From contig JACQEF010000143.1 of assembly GCA_016200745.1 (NCBI GenBank), forward strand, positions 1 through 7,704: DNA of 7,704 nt, read 5' to 3'. Below are positions 1-5,551 of this stretch, one piece after another. Each line of letters begins with the position of its first letter. The first letter of the stretch is position 1. Made by a program: the position numbers and the translations under genes. The notes under the pieces were generated by a model. That model was not told the DNA's origin and ran no database searches. It worked only from the letters and a program-made list of their open reading frames with translations. Source of the DNA: Chloroflexota bacterium (GTDB lineage: Bacteria > Chloroflexota > Limnocylindria > Limnocylindrales > CSP1-4).

Positions 1-513
1 CGCCGCCGCCAGCAGCACGCACCACGCCAGGAAGCCCCACCCGTTGAGCAACGGCCGGAAGAGCGGCTCCAGCCACGTGAGCATGCGGTCGGGGTTGAAT
101 ATCCGCAGCCGGAAGTACATGATGCCGATGGCCTGCTGCGCGATCCGCTTCTTGGTCCGATCCCGCCCGCGCTGCAGGAGCTGCTCGATCTCCGGGGTCG
201 CGTCGATCGCCAGCAGGTTGGAGTTGTACAACTGGCCCAGCAGCTCGATGATCTCGTTCTGCGTCGGGGCCGAATCGCCGAACTTGGTCATCGAGACGTT
301 CCAGGCGTCCTCGATCTCGCGCTGCCCGTCCAGCGTACACACAAAGTCGTACGCGATGGGCGAGAGGCGGTAGAACTGGTTGGAGGCCGGGTCGTGCACC
401 ACGTGCCAGCGCCGCCCACGGTAGTGCTGGCGGGTGATCTGCACGTGCGAGCGCAGGCGCGGTTTGAGCGTCCGCACGCGGTGCCAGAACGGGCTGAATG
501 TCGGTCGATCCAT
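1..513 (-). CDS. PqqD-like / M50 peptidase-like membrane protein, N-terminal 171 aa (partial)
   Basis: The gene reads leftwards from ATG 511-513 and stays open to the window edge, so only the N-terminus is present. Residues about 18-100 look like the PqqD-like/RRE wing: LKPRLRSHVQ, WHVVHDPASNQFYRL, a central LDGQREIEDAW and the helical end EIIELLGQLYNSNLL. The order of these motifs matches the N-terminus of large 'peptide zinc metalloprotease'/HlyD-M50 hybrid proteins, which are multi-pass membrane proteins thought to handle or export peptides. A basic helix (QRGRDRTKKR, 114-123) and the first membrane segment (from about G158, GWGFLAWCVLLAAA) follow. The HExxH zinc site would lie outside the window and is not seen. 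No other in-frame start exists in the 57 bases upstream; the Shine-Dalgarno is weak. It lies 58 bases after the Ig-domain gene on the same strand, so the two may share a transcript. Family call is by sequence resemblance; protease activity is inferred. Confidence 0.75.
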   Translation of the reverse strand, partial: MDRPTFSPFWHRVRTLKPRLRSHVQITRQHYRGRRWHVVHDPASNQFYRLSPIAYDFVCTLDGQREIEDAWNVSMTKFGDSAPTQNEIIELLGQLYNSNLLAIDATPEIEQLLQRGRDRTKKRIAQQAIGIMYFRLRIFNPDRMLTWLEPLFRPLLNGWGFLAWCVLLAAA

Positions 514-571
514 GCGATTGCTCGTGCCACGCCCGCCCGGTCCCCGGTCCTGAGCCCTCCATCTATCCCGC

Positions 572-1570
572 TCACCACAACCACAGCCGGACCGCATCGA
601 TCACCCGGCGCGTGCCGATCCAGATCAGCGAGTGCTCGCCCGCGTCCAGGCGCGCCAGCCCCTCCATCCCCGGCCGCATCCACGCCGTCGCCGGGTTCAC
701 CAGTCGGGCCCGCACCTCGGACGGGCCGTCGGTCTCGAACCGGAATACCACGTCGTCCGGCAGGCGCAGGTCGGTACCGGATCGGGTCAGACCCTTGCGG
801 ATCGTCACGGTGTACGTCGTCGCGGGCGCGAGCGCGGCGGGTACGAAGACCTGGGTGCGGCCGTGCCGCTGGAACGTGCCCGTCACGGCAGGCCGGATCG
901 AGAAGTGATCGGCCATGTCCGCGATCCCGTCCTGGTTGAAGGTGATCTCGACGCCCGTCCGCAAGGGCACGTTCGTCGTGGCATCGCCGGGGATCGTGCT
1001 GGTCACGGCCACCGGCCCGCGAACGCGGAAGGCCCATGAGCCGGCGACGTTGCCGTCAGGCGCCCTTAGCTCGAACCGATACGTACCGCCGGCCGCGAGG
1101 GGCACGTTCGGCTTCACCGTGACCGTGGTCGGTCGGCCACCGTCGCTGACGGTGAACTCGGTCGGCGGCGAGATCGCGAGGCGATCGGCGATCGTCCTTG
1201 CCGGGTCTCCGGTCAGGCTCGCGAGCACGAACGCCGCGTTGGCCGGGATCCCGGCGTCGTCGGACGAGGATGGCTCGAGCGTCGCGACCGCGGCCAACGG
1301 GGGCAGCTCGACCGGTGACCACGGTTCGGCGGGCTCCTGTGACGGCTCCCGCGGCTGTGCCGACGGGTCGGCCGGTCCAGGCGACGCATTGGCCGGCGGG
1401 ATCGCGATCGGGCTCGGTCGAGGCGTCGTGCTCGCCACGGCCGTGGACGGCGATGGCGAGCCGCTCTGCGCGAGCAGGCCGAGCGTGAGTGCTGCCACCG
1501 CGACCAGGACCGCGCCCGCGGCTCCGCCCTGCCGTCGATTGGGACGTCGCGCGAGCGTCTTCGCCAACAT
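572..1570 (-). CDS. Membrane-anchored or secreted protein with two Ig-like domains (SbsA/Big_5 type)
   Basis: 332 aa from ATG 1568-1570. This start is chosen over one 57 bases upstream because GGGAGG lies 6 bases before it and because it gives a normal N-terminus: a basic stretch (KTLARRPNRRQ), a hydrophobic segment at 17-34 (AAGAVLVAVAALTLGLLA), then a Pro/Ser/Ala-rich linker (about 36-95). An Ig-like beta domain spans about 100-183. A second, clearer one at about 187-280 has the SbsA-like layout: AVTSTIPGDATTNVPL opening, VEITFNQDG, FVPAALAPATTYTVTI and a closing VVFRFET. Such domains sit at the N-termini of bacterial alpha-2-macroglobulin-like and other surface proteins. Here only about 50 residues follow (RARLVNPATAWMRPG... 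ending RLWLW), so no macroglobulin core is present. It probably acts outside the membrane as a binding or structural module; substrate unknown. Signal anchor versus cleaved signal cannot be decided. Confidence 0.75.
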   Translation of the reverse strand: MLAKTLARRPNRRQGGAAGAVLVAVAALTLGLLAQSGSPSPSTAVASTTPRPSPIAIPPANASPGPADPSAQPREPSQEPAEPWSPVELPPLAAVATLEPSSSDDAGIPANAAFVLASLTGDPARTIADRLAISPPTEFTVSDGGRPTTVTVKPNVPLAAGGTYRFELRAPDGNVAGSWAFRVRGPVAVTSTIPGDATTNVPLRTGVEITFNQDGIADMADHFSIRPAVTGTFQRHGRTQVFVPAALAPATTYTVTIRKGLTRSGTDLRLPDDVVFRFETDGPSEVRARLVNPATAWMRPGMEGLARLDAGEHSLIWIGTRRVIDAVRLWLW

Positions 1571-1576
1571 GCCGCG

Positions 1577-1582
1577 CCTCCC
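1577..1582 (-). promoter_or_regulatory. Shine-Dalgarno site (GGGAGG) of the Ig-domain gene
   Basis: GGGAGG on the minus strand, 6 bases before ATG 1568-1570, fixes that start. It abuts a strong GC hairpin (1582-1596), and its bases can themselves pair with CCCTT at 1597-1601. Confidence 0.6.
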
Positions 1583-1601
1583 GCCGCAATGCGGCGAAGG
1601 G
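1577..1601 (-). promoter_or_regulatory. Possible hairpin masking the Shine-Dalgarno site
   Basis: In the minus-strand RNA, CGCCGC (1596-1591) and GCGGCG (1587-1582) form a perfect 6-bp stem around an AUU loop. The stem can extend outwards through two U-G wobbles, one C/A mismatch and two C-G pairs, so that CCCUU (1601-1597) covers the GGAGG of the ribosome-binding site. The geometry is that of a translation-limiting hairpin; GC-rich DNA makes chance stems common, so function is only a suggestion. Confidence 0.3.
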
Positions 1602-1708
1602 ACCCGCCGTGATCCACGCTGTGACACCGGGCCGCCGCCAATCGTGACGCCACGCGGCCTTCGGTCCTAGTGCCAGTCGGACCCCGGCCATTCGCCCGAG
1701 GGCGCGGT

Positions 1709-1729
1709 GCCGGCGATCGATCCGCCGGC
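1709..1729. other. Stem-loop GCCGGCG / CGCCGGC, 7-base loop
   Basis: A perfect 7-bp inverted repeat (1709-1715 and 1723-1729) around the loop ATCGATC. It lies 164 bases beyond the stop of the PPOX cluster, with no T-run on either side, so it is not a standard intrinsic terminator. It could be a factor-dependent end, an operator or chance in GC-rich DNA. Confidence 0.3.
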
Positions 1730-1893
1730 TAATCGGCGACTTCCCGGACGAGGACGCACCGGCGGAGTCGTGCGGGTGGTGTCGGGGTCGTCACCGCGGA
1801 CCTTCGCCTGCCCACCATTTGCGCCGAACGCCGGCCCCGATACCATCGCCAGACTGCCCGTTTCGGACTGGGCCGGGTCCTGTCCGGAGCTGT

Positions 1894-2340
1894 CTACGCA
1901 TGGATGGCGTCGAGGGCGACCCGCCGTGCGTGGATGCGGGCGATGACCCGGGTCTCCCTGGCCGCCTGCTCGGCCGGGTAGACGTGACCGTAGAAGCAGG
2001 GATGGTGGGTGTACTTGCGGGTCAGCTCGTCGAGGTGCTTCAGGGCGCCGGCCGTCACGAGCTCGGCGTCGCCGCGGATCTGGATGAAGCGCGCCGTATC
2101 GTCCGGATCGACGATGAGCAGGCTGACCCTCGGGTTGGCCAGGAGGTTCCGCCCCTTGCGCCGCTCCAGGGTCGTGTTGACGCGGGCACAGGCGCCGTCG
2201 AAGTCGACCCACATGAGGCTCGACTGCGGCTGGCCGTCCGGCAGCATCGTGGTCAGCACGCCGCAGATGGGCCGGACGAGGAGGTCGAGGTGCGTCGGCG
2301 GGATCGGCAGGGTGGACGTGGCCTCGTCCGTCCTCGTCAT
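1894..2340 (-). CDS. PPOX-class (probably F420-dependent) flavoprotein, second paralogue
   Basis: 148 aa, usual length for the split-barrel pyridoxamine-phosphate-oxidase-like superfamily (FDOR-B/Rv1155 type). These proteins bind FMN, F420 or haem and reduce or oxidise small molecules in the cytoplasm. Recognisable elements are GVLTTMLPDGQPQSSLMWVD (27-46, first barrel strands), ARVNTTLERRKGRNLLANPR (52-71, the cofactor-phosphate-binding N-T-x(5)-K-x-R-N-L pattern), VSLLIVDPDDTARFIQIRG (72-90) and a C-terminal strand RVIARIHARRVALDAI. Its ATG (2338-2340) overlaps the TGA of the upstream paralogue as ATGA, so it is probably translated by coupling. Cofactor preference (F420 versus FMN) cannot be settled by eye; F420 is suggested by the R-N-L-x-x-N-P-R-V pattern seen in actinobacterial and chloroflexal members. 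Substrate unknown. It is the last gene of the cluster. Confidence 0.85.
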   Translation of the reverse strand: MTRTDEATSTLPIPPTHLDLLVRPICGVLTTMLPDGQPQSSLMWVDFDGACARVNTTLERRKGRNLLANPRVSLLIVDPDDTARFIQIRGDAELVTAGALKHLDELTRKYTHHPCFYGHVYPAEQAARETRVIARIHARRVALDAIHA

Positions 2341-2780
2341 CCCGCGGTCCCGGCCGGCGTGGCATCGAGCGCCACCACATGCGATGGCAGGATCCGGCAG
2401 AGGACCGGGACCTCGGTCCCGGCGAAGCGCGCCGGGATCACGTCGCCGAAGTAGCGAACCGGCCTGCCGAGGTACCTGGACGAGATGGCATCGAGGTGCC
2501 GGGCGGCTCCCGCCTCGGTCATCTCGACGACCGTGCCGCGGACCTCGACGAACCGGAGGGGTTGCCGCGGGTCGTAGCACAGGAGCGTCACCCGCGGATT
2601 GCGCCGCATGTTCCGTTCCTTCTGGAAACCGCGCATCGTGTTGACGCGGACGTGGGTGCCGTCGAAGTCGCACCACACCACCGAGGTCTGGGGGTCGCCG
2701 TTCGGCATCACCGTGCTGAGCGCGGCCACCGGTGGGCAGTCGACCAGGTCGAGATGCGAGGCCGGGATGCGGGCGCTCAT
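2337..2780 (-). CDS. PPOX-class (probably F420-dependent) flavoprotein, first paralogue
   Basis: 147 aa from ATG 2778-2780, which overlaps the TGA of the acyltransferase gene (ATGA). The split-barrel flavin/F420 fold is shown by ALSTVMPNGDPQTSVVWCDF (20-39), VRVNTMRGFQKERNMRRNPR (44-63, the N-T-x(5)-K-x-R-N-M cofactor loop), VTLLCYDPRQPLRFVEVRG (64-82) and a closing strand VLCRILPSHVVALDA. It aligns along its whole length with the next gene but is well diverged, so the pair looks like an old tandem duplication or two specialised subunits of a heterodimer; PPOX-fold proteins are normally dimers with the cofactor at the interface. It also has cysteines (C15, C37, C68, C128) that mostly differ in position from those of its partner. 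Substrate unknown. The family assignment is secure; F420 use is inferred. Confidence 0.87.
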   Translation of the reverse strand: MSARIPASHLDLVDCPPVAALSTVMPNGDPQTSVVWCDFDGTHVRVNTMRGFQKERNMRRNPRVTLLCYDPRQPLRFVEVRGTVVEMTEAGAARHLDAISSRYLGRPVRYFGDVIPARFAGTEVPVLCRILPSHVVALDATPAGTAG

Positions 2781-3640
2781 GGCGGCGAGGGAGGGGCAGG
2801 ACTCGCCGGGGACGGAGCGGCCGGACTCGCCTGCGCGAGGGCGGCGAGCACCCCGGCCCCTTCGAGGAGCTGCGTCAGCCGCCGGGTGAACCGGGCGGCC
2901 GGGCCGCCGTCGATGACATCGTGGTCGAAGGTGAGCGTGAGCGACAGGAACTCGCGAGGCTCGATGCGTTCGCCGCGAGCGTCCCGGACGATGCCCGGCT
3001 TCCGGGCGATGCCGCCGATGGTGAGACCGAGCGTGTAGTTCTCGCCCATCGGGATCCCCCAGGCGGTCCCGGCCCCGAACATCCCCACCGCACTGACGAA
3101 GGTCGTCCCCGTGACCCGCTTGTGGCGCTCCGGATCGCCCAGCAGGAGCGACAGGAAGAGGCGCCGGATCGGTCCCGGGACCAGGAGCCAGACCGGCAGC
3201 AGGCGACGCAGGGAGCCGTAGGGATCCGGTTCGGTGATCGCCCCGCCGATCTCGCGCGTGATCTCGATCGCCGTCTTCCGATTGGCAGCGCGGATGATGT
3301 GCGGCACCGGGATCCTGGCGCGTTCGAGCGTGTGCTCGACCGCGACCGCGACGTCGACATCGTCGAACAGGACAAGCTTGCCGCGGCCTTTCCGGTGGGC
3401 GTGCATCAACCGGTCCTCGTCGACCGCCCGGGCGAGGCAGGCCACGACGTAGGCGGTGAACGAGAGCGGCTCGCCCGTCCGAGCGCGCGTCGCACGGATC
3501 GCGCGACGGGCGTCGGTGACGTCGACCTCGAGCAGGGCATGCATCGTGTGGCGGCGCGCCGCCTGGATCAGCCAGTCGCCGATCTGGCGCTGGGCGCGCG
3601 GCACCGGGACCACCTGGAACCCCGGTCTCGAGTCGGCCAT
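2777..3640 (-). CDS. Stand-alone E2-type (2-oxoacid dehydrogenase acyltransferase, CAT-fold) protein
   Basis: 287 aa from ATG 3638-3640. It matches only the catalytic domain of 2-oxoacid dehydrogenase E2 subunits, a CoA-dependent acyltransferase fold shared with chloramphenicol acetyltransferase. Landmarks are LLEVDVTDARRAIRA (36-50), PLSFTAYVVACLARAVDE (58-75), KLVLFDDVDVAVAVE (88-102), PVPHIIRAANRK (111-122), TGTTFVSAVGMFG (177-189) and LTFDHDVIDGGPAARF (236-251). The last holds the catalytic HxxxDG motif (H240, D244). The lipoyl and E1/E3-binding domains of true E2 are absent, so a role in a dehydrogenase complex is unlikely; small acyl-acceptor chemistry is a better guess. The C-terminus is a Pro/Ala/Ser tail (271-287). 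The start lacks a clear Shine-Dalgarno. The frame stays open upstream to TTG 3854-3856, through a glycosyltransferase remnant, so a longer protein is possible. The TGA overlaps the next ATG. Confidence 0.85.
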   Translation of the reverse strand: MADSRPGFQVVPVPRAQRQIGDWLIQAARRHTMHALLEVDVTDARRAIRATRARTGEPLSFTAYVVACLARAVDEDRLMHAHRKGRGKLVLFDDVDVAVAVEHTLERARIPVPHIIRAANRKTAIEITREIGGAITEPDPYGSLRRLLPVWLLVPGPIRRLFLSLLLGDPERHKRVTGTTFVSAVGMFGAGTAWGIPMGENYTLGLTIGGIARKPGIVRDARGERIEPREFLSLTLTFDHDVIDGGPAARFTRRLTQLLEGAGVLAALAQASPAAPSPASPAPPSPP

Positions 3641-3766
3641 CGCCACGGCGAGGCCGGTCATGAGGGCGGGCAGGATCCGGGCGGCGACCGGCGTGGTCCC
3701 AAGGAGCGCGACCGCGGCGGCGGACAGGAGCGGCGTCAACGGCGGCTGGTCCACGTAGCCGAGCGG
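3641..3766 (-). pseudogene. Fragment of a GT39/ArnT-like glycosyltransferase, in frame with the E2-like gene
   Basis: About 42 codons read like the early part of membrane mannosyl/aminoarabinosyl transferases (GT39/PMT_2): GYVDQPPLTPLL, then VALLGTTPVAARILPALMTG. In that family a G-Y-V-D-x-P-P-L segment is followed by a hydrophobic stretch, an L-x-G-x-S-P-x-A-L-R-L-L-P-A-L motif and the next membrane helix. Homology begins sharply near 3766 and ends at the ATG of the acyltransferase, and neither the preceding D-E catalytic N-terminus nor the rest of the enzyme is present in any frame. The codons still have GC-rich third positions. It is best read as a rearrangement remnant. It also occupies the space where the promoter of the downstream cluster would be expected. 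Confidence 0.6.
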
Positions 3767-3874
3767 TCCGCCACCAGAGCCGCATCTCCTGAACTCGCGA
3801 CGCGGTCGCTCGCGCGCCAAAGCGCGTGGCGGAGCGCCCGTCCGGCACCGCCGCAAGATCGGGGCGTGGGAGAC

Positions 3875-4043
3875 ATGCCCCTCCGGGATGCGCTGTTCCG
3901 CTACGAGGCGGCGTTAGCCGCGCGCGACCCCAGCGGTATCGACGGGGACCTGATGGGGCTCATCGCCGACGAGTTCGTCGAGTTCCGGCCGCAGCGGACG
4001 CGTCTGGACTCGGGATTCGATCCGTCAGGTCGTGGCCCGCTAG
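3875..4043 (+). pseudogene. Broken DUF4440 (SnoaL/NTF2-like) gene, frameshifted and 3'-truncated
   Basis: ATG 3875-3877 (or GTG 3866) opens 37 codons typical of a DUF4440 N-terminus: LRDALFRYEAALAARDPSGI then LIADEFVEF. Directly after EFVEF the family motif continues one base out of frame: from 3987 the sequence reads GRSGRVWTRDSIRQVVAR and stops at TAG 4041-4043. Joined, the two pieces give the expected '...LIADEFVEFGRSGRVWTRDSI...' order, so a single extra C (near 3986) or an equivalent indel broke the gene. Intact members are about 110-130 aa with a C-terminal half ending in a W-R/F-H-Q-G-T strand; that half is missing. The break point coincides with the 3' end of the multicopper oxidase gene: its stop uses the same CTAG. 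A GGGAG lies just before the ATG. A sequencing error could explain the shift, but not the missing half. Confidence 0.7.
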
Positions 4044-5455
4044 GGGACGACCTCCATCTGGGCCATCATCGCGTCGTCCTCGTGCTCGAGGATGTGGCAG
4101 TGGAAGACGAACTTGCCCAGGTTGTCGGTAAACTTGACCTTGAGCACGATGGTCTCGCCGATCGCCAGGTTCCACGATTCCTTCATCCGCTCCCAGGGCC
4201 TGGCCGGCACGCCGTTCCGGCTCACCAGCTGCTGGTCCACGTCGTGGAGGTGGATGACGTGGTTCGAGCTCGAGCCGTTCTTGAAGATCCACGTCTCGGT
4301 GGTCCCGAGCCTGGGCGCGGCGTCGATCCGATCGGGATCGTAGGCGAGGCCGTTGATCAGCCACTGGCCGGTCGTGCGTGACCGGCTGAGCACGAACGTC
4401 CGCGTCACCGCCGAGGTCGCGTCGAGCGTCGGGAGTGCGCGCAGCTTCGACGGGATCGAGCTGTTGTCGGTCAGGTCGCGCATGACCCGGAACTGCATGA
4501 GCTGGCCGAGCGAGCCGCTGGCGGCGACGTTCTGCAGCACGATCTTCTGGCCGAGCTTCTTCGCGAAGTCGATGACGACGTCGACCCGCTCTGCCGGTGC
4601 GATTTCGATCTCGGTGCGCTTGACGGGCGCAGGCAGCAGGCCCGATTCGGTGCCGATCTGGGTGAACGCCTGGCCGTTGCTCAGGGCGAGCGTGTACGAG
4701 CGCGAATTCGACGCGTTGAGGATCCGGAGACGGTACTTGCGGTCGCCGACCACGAAGTAGGGCTGCGGGACCCCGTTGACCAGGATCCGGTTGCCGGTGA
4801 GCCCGACGTTGCCGGCCGGGTTGTAGCGGATCTGGTTGTTCGCGTCGAACGTCCGGTCGGTGAGCATCAGCGGCACGTCGAATGCGCCCTTGGGCAGCGT
4901 CTGCGGATCCGCCGGGTCGTCGATGATGTACATCCCGGCGAGGCCCATCCAGACGTTGCGCCCGGTCAAGCCCATCCGGTGGTCGTGATACCACTGGGTG
5001 GCGCCGCGCTCGTTCCCGCCGGCTTCCGTGCCGGTGTACGTGTAGGTCACCTGGCCGCCGCCGTTCGCGGCCAGGCGGTCGTCCGGCTGGCCGTCGTTCT
5101 CCGGTGTCGAGTGGTTGCCGTGGTTGTGGAGCGTCAGGTCGCCGGCCTCGGGCGGCAGGTTGTTGACCAGGGTCACGGTCGTGGTCTGTCCGGTCGGCCG
5201 GCGGATCGTGGGTCCGGGAAACGTCCCGTTGTAGGTCCACATCCGGGTCTTGGCGCCGGGGAGGATCTGGACGTCGGCCAGCCTCGCCGTCAGCGTGATG
5301 TTCGGGCCGGTCAGGACCTTGGGGATGCTGAGCGGCCGCGAGAACGGGACGACGGTCACGGCTTCGGCCGGCGGCGCGACGGCGCTGGCGAGGGAGGCGC
5401 CCACCAGAACGATGGAAGCGAGCAGCGCGCGGCGGGCCGGTGACGGACGGATCAC
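4040..5455 (-). CDS. Secreted multicopper oxidase, CotA/bilirubin-oxidase/laccase-like
   Basis: 471 aa from GTG 5453-5455, chosen because AGGGGAG lies 5 bases upstream and a signal peptide starts at once: MIRPSPARRALLAS, hydrophobic core, likely cleavage after AEA (32/33). It oxidises phenolic or metal substrates with reduction of O2 to water, outside the membrane. All four copper motifs are present: HNHG (H110, H112), WYHDH (H157, H159), HVIHLHD (H399, H402, H404) and HCHILEHEDDAMM with C453 as the type 1 ligand, H452/H454 for type 3, H458 and axial M463. The middle resembles CotA closely: YRLRILNASNSRSYTLALSN (241-260), SGLLPAPVKR, IAPAERVDVVIDFA. Length is slightly short of CotA (about 510). 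The RR in the signal could make it a Tat substrate, but the motif is not canonical. It is transcribed alone, divergent from the anchored protein; the plus-strand neighbour at its 3' end is a broken gene. Confidence 0.93.
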   Translation of the reverse strand: MIRPSPARRALLASIVLVGASLASAVAPPAEAVTVVPFSRPLSIPKVLTGPNITLTARLADVQILPGAKTRMWTYNGTFPGPTIRRPTGQTTTVTLVNNLPPEAGDLTLHNHGNHSTPENDGQPDDRLAANGGGQVTYTYTGTEAGGNERGATQWYHDHRMGLTGRNVWMGLAGMYIIDDPADPQTLPKGAFDVPLMLTDRTFDANNQIRYNPAGNVGLTGNRILVNGVPQPYFVVGDRKYRLRILNASNSRSYTLALSNGQAFTQIGTESGLLPAPVKRTEIEIAPAERVDVVIDFAKKLGQKIVLQNVAASGSLGQLMQFRVMRDLTDNSSIPSKLRALPTLDATSAVTRTFVLSRSRTTGQWLINGLAYDPDRIDAAPRLGTTETWIFKNGSSSNHVIHLHDVDQQLVSRNGVPARPWERMKESWNLAIGETIVLKVKFTDNLGKFVFHCHILEHEDDAMMAQMEVVP

Positions 5456-5460
5456 GGTCT

Positions 5461-5466
5461 CTCCCC
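5461..5466 (-). promoter_or_regulatory. Shine-Dalgarno site (GGGGAG) fixing the GTG start of the oxidase
   Basis: GGGGAG on the minus strand, 5 bases before GTG 5453-5455. Reading from further upstream would bury the signal peptide inside the protein, so this site decides the start. Confidence 0.65.
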
Positions 5467-5487
5467 TCGATGTCTCCAGTGGGCTCC

Positions 5488-5493
5488 AGCATA
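5488..5493 (-). promoter_or_regulatory. Possible -10 element (TATGCT) for the multicopper oxidase
   Basis: TATGCT on the minus strand lies 32 bases before the GTG start, leaving room for a short leader with the Shine-Dalgarno site. No convincing -35 hexamer is seen 16-18 bases upstream, so this is weak. Confidence 0.25.
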
Positions 5494-5521
5494 CGAGAGC
5501 GGCCACCACGCCCGACAGCGG

Positions 5522-5551
5522 TTGACACTCGCGTCCCATTGGGCGGACGCT
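5522..5551 (+). promoter_or_regulatory. Possible promoter: TTGACA, 18 bases, GACGCT
   Basis: A perfect TTGACA (5522-5527) is followed after 18 bases by GACGCT (5546-5551), which keeps the A at position 2 and T at position 6 of a -10 box. The GTG at 5559 is 7 bases beyond it, at the expected transcription start, as in a leaderless mRNA. If real, the TTG at 5522 is a promoter base triplet and not the start codon of the long downstream frame. Confidence 0.35.

Larger units (their letters stand above)
1571..1893. other. 323-base gene-free interval
   Basis: It lies between the end of the PPOX cluster and the start of the Ig-domain gene, both on the minus strand. It should therefore hold the terminator of the former and the promoter of the latter. 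I see the Shine-Dalgarno hairpin at 1577-1601 and a stem-loop at 1709-1729. I find no convincing -35/-10 pair, no T-tract terminator and no reading frame with coding-like third positions on either strand. Confidence 0.5.

Noticed and set aside
288..1037. Minus-strand open frame bridging the Ig-domain and PqqD-like genes
   Set aside because: Tested as a possible frameshifted continuation of the Ig-domain protein; its residues are Arg/Gly/Ala-rich shadow of both real genes without macroglobulin or other motifs.
1707..1946. 79-codon plus-strand open frame in the gene-free interval
   Set aside because: GTG start without a ribosome-binding site, mixed third-position composition, no recognisable motif, and it runs into the antisense of the PPOX gene.
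2341..2676. N-terminal extension of the second PPOX gene on the minus strand
   Set aside because: It would overlap the first PPOX gene in another frame and has no family similarity; the ATGA overlap gives the natural start.
3767..3865. More glycosyltransferase or DUF4440 sequence in the debris corridor
   Set aside because: I read all frames for the D-E catalytic N-terminus of GT39 or further DUF4440 motifs and found none; no clear promoter either.
2732..4381. Very long open frame on the plus strand (about 549 codons)
   Set aside because: It lies antisense to the acyltransferase, PPOX and oxidase genes, is rich in Arg, Gly, Asp and Pro without motifs, and arises from GC bias. Only the 3875-3985 part is meaningful (DUF4440).
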